A stretch of 64,000 bases of DNA from CADEED01 sp036677145 (GCA_036677145.1 JAKFFF010000092.1:1-64000), one strand, 5' to 3'; shown: positions 17,034-26,282, counted from the stretch's first letter. Numbers and translations: made by a program. The notes: generated by a model not told the origin, from the letters alone.

Positions 17034-20000
17034 ATGAAGCTGAAATCAGGGTTACCTACTAACCAGAGCGTGACTGTCGGTGTTCGACGGGCGCTGCTGG
17101 CCGCGGCGATCGCGGCTGCAGGCCTGCCGCCGACGCTCGCCATCGCGCAGGAGCAGGCACAAGCTCAGCCCGCGATGGAAGAAGTCGTCGTTACGGGTTC
17201 GATCCTTCGCCGTACTGATGCGGAAACGCCCTCGCCGGTGACCGTGCTTAGCGCGGAGACCCTCGAAGAGCGTGGTATCAACACGGTCTCGGAAGCCATC
17301 CAGCGTTTGTCGGCGAACAACGCCGGCACGATCCAGCAGGGTTGGAATACGGGTTTCAACTTCGCCAGCGGCGCCAATGCCCCGGCGCTGCGCGGCCTGA
17401 CCGTGCAGGCGACCCTGTCGGTTGCCGACGGCCTGCGTATTGCTCCCTATCCGCTCGCCGACGACGGCCAGCGCAACTTCGTCGACCTCAACACGATCCC
17501 GAGCGCGATCGTCGAGCGTATCGAAGTGCTGCGTGACGGCGCGTCCTCGACCTACGGCGCTGACGCCATCGCGGGCGTCATCAACGTCATCACCAAGAAA
17601 GAAATCCAGGGCCTGCACCTCGGCGGCTCGTACGGCATCTCGCAGGAAGGCGGCGGCGATGAAAATCGCATCGACCTGACCTGGGGTACCGGCGACCTCG
17701 AGAGCGAGGGCTACAACTTCTACATCAGCGGTGAGTACCAGAATCAGGATGAGCTCTGGGCGCGCGACCGCGACTATCCGTTCAACAGCACCGACATGAC
17801 CCGCATCTGCGGTCCGTCGGGAAGCTGTATGTCGAACCACAACTGGAACGGCTTGACGCCGGAAATGGGCAACGTGCCCGCTGGCTTCAACGGCCTGATC
17901 AGCATTCCGGGCGTGGGCCTGGTGCGACCGGTCACGACAGCTGGCGCAAATACGGGCGCGGGCCGCTATCAGTACCTGAATCCGGGCGCGGGTTGCCGCG
18001 AGTTCGATACGGTCACGATCACCGCGGCCCAGTCGGGCACTTCGCCGCTGAGCATCTGCGAAGTCGATATCCAGAACGAATACATCATGTTGCAGCCGCA
18101 GATCTCGCGTCAGGGCTTGTCGACGCGCTTCACGGCGAACGTCGGTGAGAACGCGCAGTTCTACACGATGGCGAACTTCTACAAGACGGACACCCACGCG
18201 CAGTTCACTCCGCTGGGCTTCAACGGTTCGTTGCCGCCGCCGAATCCGGCCGGCCTTGCTGCCGCAAACGTCATCCTTCCGGTGTATGTCTGCGCCGCTG
18301 GCGTGGGCACGTTCAACGGTGCAAACACGGGTTGCACGGCCGCCAATGGTCAGTTGAATCCGTACAACCCGTTCGCCGGCGCCGGCCAGACTGCGCAGCT
18401 GCTGCTGCGTAGCGATCGTGGCCGTACGGTCGACACCAGCTCGCGCGCCCTGCGTGCGGTTGCGGGTCTCGACGGCACGTTTGGTGGTGACAACAGCTGG
18501 CGTTATTCGGCCAACTTCACCGCTTCGCAGATCGATCTCGTCCGCACGCAGAAGAACTACCTGATCCCGCAGCGGATCTGGGACGTAGCGGCGCGCGGCG
18601 AATTCAACTTCGCGGATCTGAGCGCGAACTCAGAGGACGTCTGGAATTACATCTCGCCGACGCAGTCGGACACCTCGACGTCGGAACTCTGGCAGGTCCA
18701 GGGAACCCTCGCGAAGGATCTGTTCGAGCTGCCCGGCGGTGCCATGCAGGCGGCGGTTGGCTTCTCGTATCGCGAGGAATCGATCGACGCGCCCAGCAGC
18801 AACCCGCAGAACCTGTCGGCGCCGTACACGCGCTTCTACTCGATCAACGCGGTCGGCACGGCCGGTTCGCGTGACGTGAAGTCGGCGTTCTTCGAAATCA
18901 GCGCGCCGGTTCTCGACATGCTGGAACTCGCTGCCTCGGGCCGCTACGACGAGTATTCCACCGGTCAGTCGAACTTCTCGCCGAAGGTCGGCTTCAAGTT
19001 CACGCCGGTCGAGATGCTCGCGGTTCGCGGCACCTGGTCGCAGGGCTTCCGCATCCCGAGCTTCAACGAAGCCTTCGGTCTTCCGACCACGGGCTACGTG
19101 AACCGCGCGGTGAATTGCACGACCTACGCGGCGTTCTGCGCGGCGCACGGCGGCAACGCCTACGCGACGGGTAACTACAGCGTGGGTCTGACCCAGACTG
19201 GCAACCCGGAACTCGATCCGGAGCAGTCCGAGTCGTTCACGGCCGGCATCGTGTTCGAACCGATGTCGAACCTGAACTTCACCCTCGACTACTGGCAGAT
19301 CACGGTGGAAGACCTGATCACCGGTGTGACCGATACGTCGGCGGTGGAAGCGGCCTACTACTCGAACAACGGTGTCGTGAATATTCCGGGCTACAACGTG
19401 CTCCCGGGTGTGCCGGACACGGCGTTCCCGAACGCGCTGCCGCTGCTGGGCTTCATCGAAACGTCGTTCACCAACCAGGACAGCCAGGAAGTCAGCGGTA
19501 TCGACTTCGGCGCGAACTTCAGCCTGCCGATTGGCGACAAGTTCACGTGGCGCACCAACCTCGACGCTTCGTATCTCGCGAAGTTCGAGCTGACGACCGA
19601 TGCGGGCGATGTGCTCCGTTACGACGGCACGCTGAGCCCCTGCAACATCACCTCCTGCTCGGGTGCGCCGAAGTGGCGTGGCACGTGGCAGAACACGCTG
19701 GAGTTCGGAGCCACGTCAGTGTCGCTGACGGGTTACTACACCAGCGGCTACGACACCGCGTCGATCGACTACGGTGGCGTCGAGGGTGATTGCCAGGGCA
19801 ACGCCGACATCCTTTCGTCGACGCAGGCCTACGTCGATGGCTCGCCGGTGCTCTGCAACGCCAAGGCAACTTGGAATGCCGACCTGACGGTCCGTCACGT
19901 GTTCAACGACAAGTACACGGTTTATGCCGATGTCCTGAACGTGTTCGGTGTGGAAGCTCCGTTCGAGCCGTCCGCAGCGTACAGCCTGTTCTGGTACAAC

Positions 20001-20066
20001 CCGGCCTGGGCCGGCCCGAACATCATGGGTCGCTACTTCCGCCTCGGCGTGAAGTTCGAACTGTAA
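17034..20066 (+). CDS. TonB-dependent outer-membrane receptor
   Basis: This 1010-residue outer-membrane channel has a signal peptide (cleaved near LAIAQ), a TonB box within MEEVVVTGS, a plug domain (about 55-190, including IERIEVLRDGASSTYGADA) and a long beta-barrel that ends with an aromatic-containing strand, GRYFRLGVKFEL. The family takes up large substrates such as siderophores, glycans, peptides or vitamins using TonB energy. The barrel sequence does not reveal the ligand. A strong terminator follows, and the gene seems to be a single-gene unit with a long leader. No dedicated regulator or degradative enzyme lies next to it. Confidence 0.93.
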   Translation: MKLKSGLPTNQSVTVGVRRALLAAAIAAAGLPPTLAIAQEQAQAQPAMEEVVVTGSILRRTDAETPSPVTVLSAETLEERGINTVSEAIQRLSANNAGTIQQGWNTGFNFASGANAPALRGLTVQATLSVADGLRIAPYPLADDGQRNFVDLNTIPSAIVERIEVLRDGASSTYGADAIAGVINVITKKEIQGLHLGGSYGISQEGGGDENRIDLTWGTGDLESEGYNFYISGEYQNQDELWARDRDYPFNSTDMTRICGPSGSCMSNHNWNGLTPEMGNVPAGFNGLISIPGVGLVRPVTTAGANTGAGRYQYLNPGAGCREFDTVTITAAQSGTSPLSICEVDIQNEYIMLQPQISRQGLSTRFTANVGENAQFYTMANFYKTDTHAQFTPLGFNGSLPPPNPAGLAAANVILPVYVCAAGVGTFNGANTGCTAANGQLNPYNPFAGAGQTAQLLLRSDRGRTVDTSSRALRAVAGLDGTFGGDNSWRYSANFTASQIDLVRTQKNYLIPQRIWDVAARGEFNFADLSANSEDVWNYISPTQSDTSTSELWQVQGTLAKDLFELPGGAMQAAVGFSYREESIDAPSSNPQNLSAPYTRFYSINAVGTAGSRDVKSAFFEISAPVLDMLELAASGRYDEYSTGQSNFSPKVGFKFTPVEMLAVRGTWSQGFRIPSFNEAFGLPTTGYVNRAVNCTTYAAFCAAHGGNAYATGNYSVGLTQTGNPELDPEQSESFTAGIVFEPMSNLNFTLDYWQITVEDLITGVTDTSAVEAAYYSNNGVVNIPGYNVLPGVPDTAFPNALPLLGFIETSFTNQDSQEVSGIDFGANFSLPIGDKFTWRTNLDASYLAKFELTTDAGDVLRYDGTLSPCNITSCSGAPKWRGTWQNTLEFGATSVSLTGYYTSGYDTASIDYGGVEGDCQGNADILSSTQAYVDGSPVLCNAKATWNADLTVRHVFNDKYTVYADVLNVFGVEAPFEPSAAYSLFWYNPAWAGPNIMGRYFRLGVKFEL

Positions 20067-20089
20067 TAGTTCGGTTGCTGATGTGATGC

Positions 20090-20122
20090 GGGGCGGTTCC
20101 TTCGGGAACCGCCCCTTTTTTT
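20090..20122 (+). terminator. Rho-independent terminator of the TonB-dependent receptor
   Basis: GGGGCGGTTCC (20090-20100) and GGAACCGCCCC (20105-20115) form a perfect 11-base stem with a TTCG loop, followed by seven T residues. It begins 24 bases past the receptor stop codon. Confidence 0.95.
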
Positions 20123-20134
20123 GCCCCTGCGAAA

Positions 20135-20168
20135 TGGGGACATTCCTCGTTTCCTGGCAAACGGGGAC
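20135..20168 (+). repeat. Left terminal inverted repeat of the fold-back element
   Basis: This 34-base arm begins TGGGGACATTCCTCG and ends CAAACGGGGAC. It matches the reverse complement of 20649-20682 at 33 of 34 positions. The 14 bases at 20148-20161 recur in reverse orientation at 48516-48529 downstream of the helicase gene. Confidence 0.9.
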
Positions 20169-20231
20169 AGGCCTCAGTGGTTGATGCGCTGGTTTGCACG
20201 TCGGTGAGTCGCCGATCGCCGCGGCTCGGGC

Positions 20232-20264
20232 GGGGAACGGCGTGGCCGTCGCACCCGCGATGGG
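20232..20264 (+). repeat. Left inner inverted repeat of the fold-back element
   Basis: This 33-base arm begins GGGGAACGGCGTGG and matches the reverse complement of 20434-20466 at 31 of 33 positions. Confidence 0.85.
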
Positions 20265-20433
20265 AGTCGCTCCCGCGGCGCGTTGTTTGAAATGTTAGTG
20301 GGCTCTGAGGTCCGCCGGCCGTGGTGGCGGGAAATTTGGGACTGCCAAGATAGAAGCGGCAGCGAGCGCGGTGTCAGGGCCTCGTTTTCCGGCTCACCAG
20401 CTTGCGAAGTGGCTAGACGCCGCGTCCGCTCAG

Positions 20434-20466
20434 CCCATCGCGGGTGCACCGGCCACGCCGTTCCCC
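20434..20466 (-). repeat. Right inner inverted repeat of the fold-back element
   Basis: This arm is the partner of 20232-20264, with two mismatches. Between the inner arms lie about 170 bases without a gene. Confidence 0.85.
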
Positions 20467-20648
20467 GCCCACCCACTGTTGGTGGGACTCATCGACGCAC
20501 AAACCGGCGCGCCAGTCGCTGCGGTCCGCCCCGCTCACTAGCTAGCTGGCAGTTCACGATCGCGAATCGCAGAGACGAAGAGCTGGAGCCGCCCGAGGTG
20601 GGGAATGCGATTCCTCGATGTTGCGCGCGTTTCCACGACACCAGGTCC

Positions 20649-20682
20649 GTCCCCGTTTGCTAGGAAACGAGGAATGTCCCCA
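20649..20682 (-). repeat. Right terminal inverted repeat of the fold-back element
   Basis: This arm is the partner of 20135-20168 with one mismatch. The next three bases, 20683-20685, are the stop codon of the OmpA-family gene read on the minus strand. Confidence 0.9.
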
Positions 20683-21879
20683 TTAATTCAGCACCCGCAG
20701 TACGACGCGCCGATTTTCCTGGCGGCCCGCATCGGTGTCGTTGCTCGCGATGGGCTCGCTCTCGCCGTAGCCGCGTGACGTCAGCGTGTTCGTCACGCCG
20801 GCATCGCGCAGGTAATTGAGCACGGTTTCCGCCCGGCGCGCCGACAGATCCTGGTTCAACGCGTCGGAACCGCGGCTGTCCGTGTGCCCGGCAACCTCAA
20901 CGCTGATATTCGGATAACGCTTGAGCGTCGCGACCGCGCTTTCGAGAGTCGGAATGCTGGCCGCCAGCAGCGTTGCCTTGCCGGTTTCGAACACGACGCC
21001 TTCGAGTTTTATCTCGGTCTTGATCGTGCAGCCGACCGCATCGACCCGGTCACCCTTTGGTGTATCCGGGCACTGATCCTGATCGTTGAGCACGCCGTCG
21101 CCGTCGAGATCGTTGTTGATCTCGCAGCCGGCCGCGTCGACCTTCGCGCCCGCGGGAGTGCCGGGGCATTTGTCGAGGTCATTGGTGACCCCGTCACTAT
21201 CCTCGTCTTGCGGCAACGGGCAGCCGTCCGAATTGACCGGTGTGCCGGCCGGTGTGCCGGGGCACTTGTCGAGATCGTCGGTAACCCCGTCACCGTCGGT
21301 GTCGACGGGCTGGCGTGTGACCGCGCCGCCCCAGGAATACTGGAAGCCAATGCCGGCGACATAGTCGACGGGATGCTCAGGTGTCGTGCTGCCGGAGAGG
21401 CCGCGCCGGGCGCCGAGATCGGCGCGCAGCTGCATCGCGCTGCCATCGTTGCGGGGCGCGCCGAGGTCGATGAGCAGACCGACGCCATACAGAGCGTTCA
21501 AATCCGAATCGTCCGTGCCCGGCTTCAGAATCGTGTTGGTGTAGCCCAATCCGACGCTGACGAACGGATTCACGCGCCCTTCGCGATAGAACACGCGCTT
21601 CGCCAGTACGCCAAAACCCTGCAGTTCCAGCGAGTCGTCGCCGGCACGCTGGTGTTCGGATCCGTATACCAGCGCCTCGACATCCCAGTTCGGGGAGAGC
21701 GTACGTCCGAAGGCGAGCGTCACGCCGATGTCGTCATCGGCGGTACGGGCGTCATCGAGCCACAGGGCGTTGACCTGGGGCGCGATGTACCAGCTGCCTT
21801 CGGCGGCCCCCGCGTATGAATGTCCCGCCATGAACGCCGCTGCACACGCAGCAAATATCAGGCTGCCGAAACTTTTCAT
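20683..21879 (-). CDS. OmpA-family outer-membrane protein with thrombospondin type 3 repeats
   Basis: The product is 398 residues. A signal peptide (ending HSYAGA) leads into an eight-strand-type barrel (about 20-195). Next come about four calcium-binding thrombospondin type 3 repeats of the form DTDGDGVTDDLDKCPGTP (about 205-285). The C-terminal OmpA domain has the peptidoglycan-binding pattern VAGHTDSRGSDALNQDLSARRAE and ends RRVVLRVLN. It should tie the outer membrane to the cell wall. GGAGCTC stands before the ATG at 21879. The 3' end directly abuts the fold-back element, so no terminator space remains on that side. Confidence 0.92.
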   Translation of the reverse strand: MKSFGSLIFAACAAAFMAGHSYAGAAEGSWYIAPQVNALWLDDARTADDDIGVTLAFGRTLSPNWDVEALVYGSEHQRAGDDSLELQGFGVLAKRVFYREGRVNPFVSVGLGYTNTILKPGTDDSDLNALYGVGLLIDLGAPRNDGSAMQLRADLGARRGLSGSTTPEHPVDYVAGIGFQYSWGGAVTRQPVDTDGDGVTDDLDKCPGTPAGTPVNSDGCPLPQDEDSDGVTNDLDKCPGTPAGAKVDAAGCEINNDLDGDGVLNDQDQCPDTPKGDRVDAVGCTIKTEIKLEGVVFETGKATLLAASIPTLESAVATLKRYPNISVEVAGHTDSRGSDALNQDLSARRAETVLNYLRDAGVTNTLTSRGYGESEPIASNDTDAGRQENRRVVLRVLN

Positions 21880-21956
21880 GGTGAGCTCCCGTGCTGTTCG
21901 TTTGGCGAGTGCGCGGATCATAGCCGAGCCCCACCGGCCGGGGTTAGTGAGTCCGG

Positions 21957-22466
21957 TCAGTGAGTCGTTAGTGCCGGATGGCTGACTACCTGACCCGCAT
22001 GCAGGCCGAGGCGGCGCGCCTCGCCACCGGCGATTTCAAGGACCGCGACGGCTGGCTCATTGCTGCGGATGGTCTCGAGCGAATGCGGTGTGGTTTGTTC
22101 GACGATCTGCTGGATCCGGCCTCGGGGACCGATGAACAGCATGTCCAGCGGAATGTAGGTGTTCTTCATCCACATGCTGAGGACGCGCGGTTCCGAGTGC
22201 ACGAACAACATGCCGCGCAACTCGGGCAAAGAGCGCACGAACATCAGGCCCTGTGCCTGGCGCTGCGGTGTGTCGGCGAGCCAGACCTGGAACACGTGAC
22301 GCGCTTTCTTGCCCTCGAGGACCTCGAGTTTGCCGCTCGGAAAATTCGCGAGGTCTTCGAGCTCCTGCGCAAAACCGATGCCGGGCGCGAGCAGCGCGAA
22401 CACCAGGAGAGCGCCGGCACGGCGCGCGAAATCAAAGGCTCGTGGGTTTCTTGTCATGACGGTCAT
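21957..22466 (-). CDS. Secreted DUF192 family protein
   Basis: The product is about 169 residues with a signal peptide (LLVFALLAPGIGFAQ). The mature part is a complete DUF192 domain: VWLADTPQRQAQGLMFV, MLFVHSEPRVLSMWMKNTYIPLDMLFI, and the closing VLEIAGGEARRLGL. The family is small, widely distributed and of unknown biochemical function. The start may be 22466 or 22457; both lie within the 3' end of the upstream gene, which points to coupled translation. The longer open frame that continues upstream is antisense noise. Confidence 0.85.
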   Translation of the reverse strand: MTVMTRNPRAFDFARRAGALLVFALLAPGIGFAQELEDLANFPSGKLEVLEGKKARHVFQVWLADTPQRQAQGLMFVRSLPELRGMLFVHSEPRVLSMWMKNTYIPLDMLFIGPRGRIQQIVEQTTPHSLETIRSNEPAVAVLEIAGGEARRLGLHAGQVVSHPALTTH

Positions 22467-23022
22467 CGTCCCCGAATTCGACCCGGCCTGCAAAATCGAA
22501 GCGCGTGAGCACCAGGCGTTCGGTGCGGGCAAGGTCCGTCGCCGGACCGATGCAGAAGCCGCGCGCCACCACGCGGTAGATCGCGCGACCGGGGCCGAGC
22601 GTTTCCACGCGTTGCTGAGTGAGTTCGTCCACCGTGCACTTGTCGTCTCCCTGCGTGGCGAAGATGCGTTTTTCACCTTCGAACAGGATGGTGACGTTGG
22701 TTCGCAGCGCCTTGCCGCTCGCGCCTTCCCCGATGCCGGCGATGCCAAACACCATGCGGATGCGCCGGCCGTCACCGCGCAGCGGGCCGCCGATGCTGAC
22801 GCGTATGCCATTGCCCGAAGGACGCGGTCCGCCTTCGCACTGCATGTCGGCGTCCTTCCAGTCCAAGTCGAGCGCGAGGGCGCCACGCAGGCGCGCGCGC
22901 AGGTACCCATTGCCCGCGGCGAAACAGCCCGGCTGCGGCGCGGGTGGTGAGGCGGTCTGCGCGGGCACGGCGATGACTGACATGACGGCGGCGCATGCCG
23001 CGACACATGCGCGATGGAGCAT
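22432..23022 (-). CDS. Secreted protein of unknown function
   Basis: I do not recognise this 196-residue protein. It starts with a signal peptide (CVAACAAVMSVIAVPA). The mature part has several Cys residues (PGCFAAG, MQCEGGP, DKCTVDEL, GFCIGPA) that could form two disulphides. It reads like a single beta-rich domain with segments such as VTILFEGEKRIFATQGDD and AIYRVVARGFC. It overlaps the DUF192 gene by about 35 bases and is divergent from glgC by 49 bases. It and the DUF192 protein probably share an operon and the periplasm. Confidence 0.7.
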   Translation of the reverse strand: MLHRACVAACAAVMSVIAVPAQTASPPAPQPGCFAAGNGYLRARLRGALALDLDWKDADMQCEGGPRPSGNGIRVSIGGPLRGDGRRIRMVFGIAGIGEGASGKALRTNVTILFEGEKRIFATQGDDKCTVDELTQQRVETLGPGRAIYRVVARGFCIGPATDLARTERLVLTRFDFAGRVEFGDDDRHDKKPTSL

Positions 23023-23071
23023 GCGCCTACGGTAGCACGCACCCTATACTGCAAAGAAAACCGAGGACCCA

Positions 23072-24337
23072 ATGGCCAAACGCCCCGCTCGCGCAACTTC
23101 CGGTCGCTACGTCAGCCGTCTGACCAGCGGTACTCTCGCGGTGATCATGGCCGGCGGCCGGGGCGAGCGCCTCAAGGGTCTGACGGAACACCGCGCGAAA
23201 CCGGCGACGCCGTTCGGCGGGAAATTCCGCATCATCGATTTTGTCCTTTCGAATTGCGTGAACTCGGGCATCCGCCAGATCACGGTGCTCACGCAGTACA
23301 AGGCGCAGTCGCTGATCCAGCACATCCATCGCGGCTGGGGTTACATGCGCGGCGAGTTCGGCGAATTCGTCGAAGTCATCCCCGCTCAGCAGAAGACCGG
23401 CACCCATTGGTATCGGGGCACCGCGGACGCGGTCTACCAGAACATCGACGTGATGCATTCGCATCGCCCGAAACACGTGCTCGTGCTCGCGGGCGATCAC
23501 ATCTACAAGATGGATTACGGTCCGATGATCGCCTACCACGTGGAGAAGGGCGCGGACATCACGGTGGGCGTGGTCGAGGTGCCGATCGCCGATGCGCGGG
23601 AGTTCGGCGTGCTCACGGTCACCGAGTGGAATCGCGTCACGCGTTTCGTCGAAAAATCGCCGACCCCGGATCCGATGCCCGGCCGCAAGGACGTCGCCCT
23701 GGCCTCGATGGGCATCTACGTATTCAACCCGGACCTGCTCGAGAAACTGCTCATCGAGGATGCCGGGGACGACAAGTCCAAGCACGATTTCGGCAAGGAC
23801 ATCATTCCGAAGGCGATCGAGAAGCTGCAGGTGTTTGCCTATCCTTTCCGGGACGTTAAGACCCGTGCGCAGTCCTATTGGCGCGATGTTGGAACAATAG
23901 ACGCCTTCTACGAAGCCAACATCGAACTGGTCTGGGTCAATCCCGAGCTCAACATCTACGACGAGGACTGGCCGATCTGGACCTACCAGGCGCAGACACC
24001 TCCCGCGAAATTCGTGCTCGACGAAGACGGCCGACGCGGCATCGCGATCAACTCGCTCGTGTCGGGCGGCGCCATCATCTCGGGGGCGACGGTGCGCGAG
24101 TCCCTGCTGTTCTCCGACGTGCGCGTCGAGGAGCGCGCACTGGTCGAACGTTCGGTGATCCTGCCGCACGTGCGCATCGGCGCGGACTGCCAGGTGCGCA
24201 ACGCCATCATCGATGCGGGCTGCGAGCTCGCCCCCGGCACGCGCATCGGCTTCGATCGCGCCGAGGACGAGAAGCGCTTTCTCGTGACCGAGAAGGGCGT
24301 CGTGCTCGTCACGCCGGACATGTTGTCCCATGCCTGA
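23072..24337 (+). CDS. glgC: Glucose-1-phosphate adenylyltransferase
   Basis: The 421-residue enzyme makes ADP-glucose from glucose-1-phosphate and ATP, the committed step of bacterial glycogen synthesis. The nucleotide-binding motif AVIMAGGRGERLKGLT, the FVLSNCVNSGI segment, the GTADAVYQNID block and the C-terminal left-handed helix repeats (SVILPHVRIGADC) are all present. Length is normal for the family. A probable -10 element TATACT lies at 23045-23050 with no clear -35. The stop overlaps the start of the LEA-type lipoprotein gene. glgA lies just downstream but on the opposite strand. Confidence 0.95.
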   Translation: MAKRPARATSGRYVSRLTSGTLAVIMAGGRGERLKGLTEHRAKPATPFGGKFRIIDFVLSNCVNSGIRQITVLTQYKAQSLIQHIHRGWGYMRGEFGEFVEVIPAQQKTGTHWYRGTADAVYQNIDVMHSHRPKHVLVLAGDHIYKMDYGPMIAYHVEKGADITVGVVEVPIADAREFGVLTVTEWNRVTRFVEKSPTPDPMPGRKDVALASMGIYVFNPDLLEKLLIEDAGDDKSKHDFGKDIIPKAIEKLQVFAYPFRDVKTRAQSYWRDVGTIDAFYEANIELVWVNPELNIYDEDWPIWTYQAQTPPAKFVLDEDGRRGIAINSLVSGGAIISGATVRESLLFSDVRVEERALVERSVILPHVRIGADCQVRNAIIDAGCELAPGTRIGFDRAEDEKRFLVTEKGVVLVTPDMLSHA

Positions 24338-24836
24338 GCGGCTTCAATCCCGGCACCTGGTTCCGCACCCGAGGACCGCGGCCCTCGTCTTCGCGTCATG
24401 GGTCGCCGCGTTGGGCGCCGCGCTGCTGGCCAGCGGCTGCGCTTCGGTGGCGAACCTCGAGGCGCCGAAGCTTTCGGTGATCTCGATGAAGGTGCAGAGC
24501 GCGGACCTGTTCGAGCAACGCATGCTGGTGCGCATGCGTGTGCAGAATCCGAACGATCGGGAACTGCCCGTGAAGGGCATCCGTTATCGCATCGAGGTCA
24601 ACGATGCGCAGTTCGCGCAGGGTGAGTCGAACACGCCGTTCATCGTGCCGGCGCTCGGGGAGGCGGAGTTCGACGTGCAGGTCACCGCGAACCTGGCGAG
24701 CGCCTTGTCGAAATTCCTGTCGCGCAAGAAAAACGACGACACGCTCGAGTACCGGCTGATCGGCGATGTGTCGCTATCGAGCGGCTTTCTGCGGCGCATT
24801 CCCTTTGACGAGCGCGGCAGCGTCAAGCTGAAGTAG
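24330..24836 (+). CDS. LEA type 2 (LEA14/WHy) lipoprotein
   Basis: The product is 168 residues. A hydrophobic stretch ends in the lipobox LASGC, so it should be a lipoprotein, with an unusually long lead of about 35 residues. The mature part matches the LEA14/WHy beta-sandwich (MLVRMRVQNPNDRELPVKGIRYRIEVN, FIVPALGEAEFDVQVTA). Such proteins are linked to desiccation and stress tolerance, but bacterial roles are poorly known. The ATG overlaps glgC by eight bases, so expression is tied to glycogen synthesis. Its last 63 bases overlap the 3' end of glgA on the opposite strand. Confidence 0.8.
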   Translation: MPERLQSRHLVPHPRTAALVFASWVAALGAALLASGCASVANLEAPKLSVISMKVQSADLFEQRMLVRMRVQNPNDRELPVKGIRYRIEVNDAQFAQGESNTPFIVPALGEAEFDVQVTANLASALSKFLSRKKNDDTLEYRLIGDVSLSSGFLRRIPFDERGSVKLK

Positions 24837-26282
24837 TTCGGCGAACAGTTTCAGGTACTCGTTGGTCTGCGTTTCCCACGAGAAATCGCAGCGCATCGCG
24901 TTCTGCACGATCAGTTCCCACAGCGCCGGATCCGAGTACCACTTCATTGCGGTATCGAGCGCCCACGTCATGGCGCTGGCATCGAAATCATTGAAGACGA
25001 CGCCCGTGCCCTGGCCGGTCGCCGGATCGAAATGCGTCACCGAATCGGCGAGGCCGCCGGTGCGCCGCACGATCGGGATCGTCCCGTAGCGCAGTGAATA
25101 CATCTGGTTGAGCCCGCAGGGTTCGTACTGCGAAGGCATGAGGAACATGTCGCTCGCGCCTTCGATCCAGTGCGCCAGGTTGTCGTCGTAACCGCCGAAG
25201 AACCACGCGCGTCCCTTGAACTTCACCGCCAGGTCCGAGAAAAACTTCTCGTAACGCGGCTCGCCGGTGCCGACCACGGCGACGCGCACATCGTGCGATT
25301 CCAGCAGTTTCGGCAGTGTGTCGGTCAGCAGGTCGAAACCTTTCTGCACGGCGAGGCGGCTGACGATGCCGAACAGCGGCACGCGGCCCGTCGTGGGCTT
25401 CAAGTTCTGGCGCAGCAGAAAATTGCGCTTGAGTTCGGCCTTGCGCGTCAGTTCGGCCGGGCCGAAATGGATCGGCAGGTGCCGATCGGTGCGCGGATCC
25501 CATTCCTCGTAATCGACGCCATTGAGAATGCCGCGCACCGCGTTGCCGCGCGAAGCGAGCGCCTGCTCCATCCCCATGCCGTATTGCGGCGTGGTGATCT
25601 CGCGCGCGTACGTCGGGCTCACGGTGGTCACGGCGTCCGCATGCAGGATGCCGTGTTTCAATGCATTGATCTCGCCCGCCTTCAGATCGTCCTGGTGCAG
25701 TAGATAGGCGTCGGCGCCCAGGTCGAGGTCGGCGACGTCTTTCGCGCTGAACGCGCCCTGGTAACCGATGTTGTGAATGGTCATCACCGAGCGCGCGGCG
25801 GAAAACACCGGGTCGTTCTTGTAGATCGAGCGCAGCCACAGCGGGGCGAAGGCGGTGTGCCAGTCGTGCGAATGCACGATGTGCGGATGGAAGTTCATGC
25901 GCCGGCAGCATTCGAGCGCGGCGCGCGTCAGCACCAGGAAGCGCCGGTGTTCATCCGGGTCGTTGGTGTAGAGCTTCGAACGCGCGAACAGCGCGGCGGA
26001 TTCGACCAGGTACACCGGTGTCGCGGAGCCGGGCAGGCGCGCGCGCCAGATGTCCACCCGGTATTCGTGGGTGCCGATGACGATGGGCAGCCCCTGCAGC
26101 GACTCCACGCGCGCGATGTCGAGCGGGTCGCGCTTCACCTGCGCGTAAAACGGCATGAAAAGGCGCACGTCGTGGCCGAGCGCGCTCAGCTGGCGCGTCA
26201 GGGCATAGGCGACGTCGGCCAGTCCGCCGCTCTTGGCGAGTGGCACGACCTCGGAAGCGATGGCGCAGATTGATAGTTTCAC
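24774..26282 (-). CDS. glgA: Glycogen synthase (ADP-glucose type)
   Basis: The 502-residue GT5 enzyme extends alpha-1,4-glucan chains from ADP-glucose. The N-terminal substrate loop reads KSGGLADVAYAL, close to the KTGGL consensus. The hinge region, the SRLAVQKGFDLL block and the PSQYEPCGLNQMYSLRYGTIPIVRRTGGL nucleotide-binding segment are intact. It is convergent with the glgC-lipoprotein pair and overlaps its end. Branching and debranching genes are not in the window. Confidence 0.95.
   Translation of the reverse strand: MKLSICAIASEVVPLAKSGGLADVAYALTRQLSALGHDVRLFMPFYAQVKRDPLDIARVESLQGLPIVIGTHEYRVDIWRARLPGSATPVYLVESAALFARSKLYTNDPDEHRRFLVLTRAALECCRRMNFHPHIVHSHDWHTAFAPLWLRSIYKNDPVFSAARSVMTIHNIGYQGAFSAKDVADLDLGADAYLLHQDDLKAGEINALKHGILHADAVTTVSPTYAREITTPQYGMGMEQALASRGNAVRGILNGVDYEEWDPRTDRHLPIHFGPAELTRKAELKRNFLLRQNLKPTTGRVPLFGIVSRLAVQKGFDLLTDTLPKLLESHDVRVAVVGTGEPRYEKFFSDLAVKFKGRAWFFGGYDDNLAHWIEGASDMFLMPSQYEPCGLNQMYSLRYGTIPIVRRTGGLADSVTHFDPATGQGTGVVFNDFDASAMTWALDTAMKWYSDPALWELIVQNAMRCDFSWETQTNEYLKLFAELLQLDAAALVKGNAPQKAAR

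Larger units (their letters stand above)
20135..20682. mobile_element. Gene-less fold-back (MITE-like) element with 34-bp terminal inverted repeats
   Basis: This 548-base block lies between the receptor terminator and the OmpA-family gene and contains no supported gene. Its ends are 34-base inverted repeats (20135-20168 and 20649-20682) differing at one position. Inside them a second inverted repeat of 33 bases (20232-20264 and 20434-20466) differs at two positions, so the whole block could fold on itself. There is no transposase and I see no target-site duplication. The right end abuts the stop codon of the OmpA-family gene. It may be a non-autonomous element, or a structured RNA gene bounded by repeats. 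Confidence 0.65.

Noticed and set aside
22467..23096. A 210-residue N-terminal extension of the DUF192 protein
   Set aside because: The extension is Arg- and Ser-rich and lies within another supported gene; the signal peptide begins only at 22466 or 22457.
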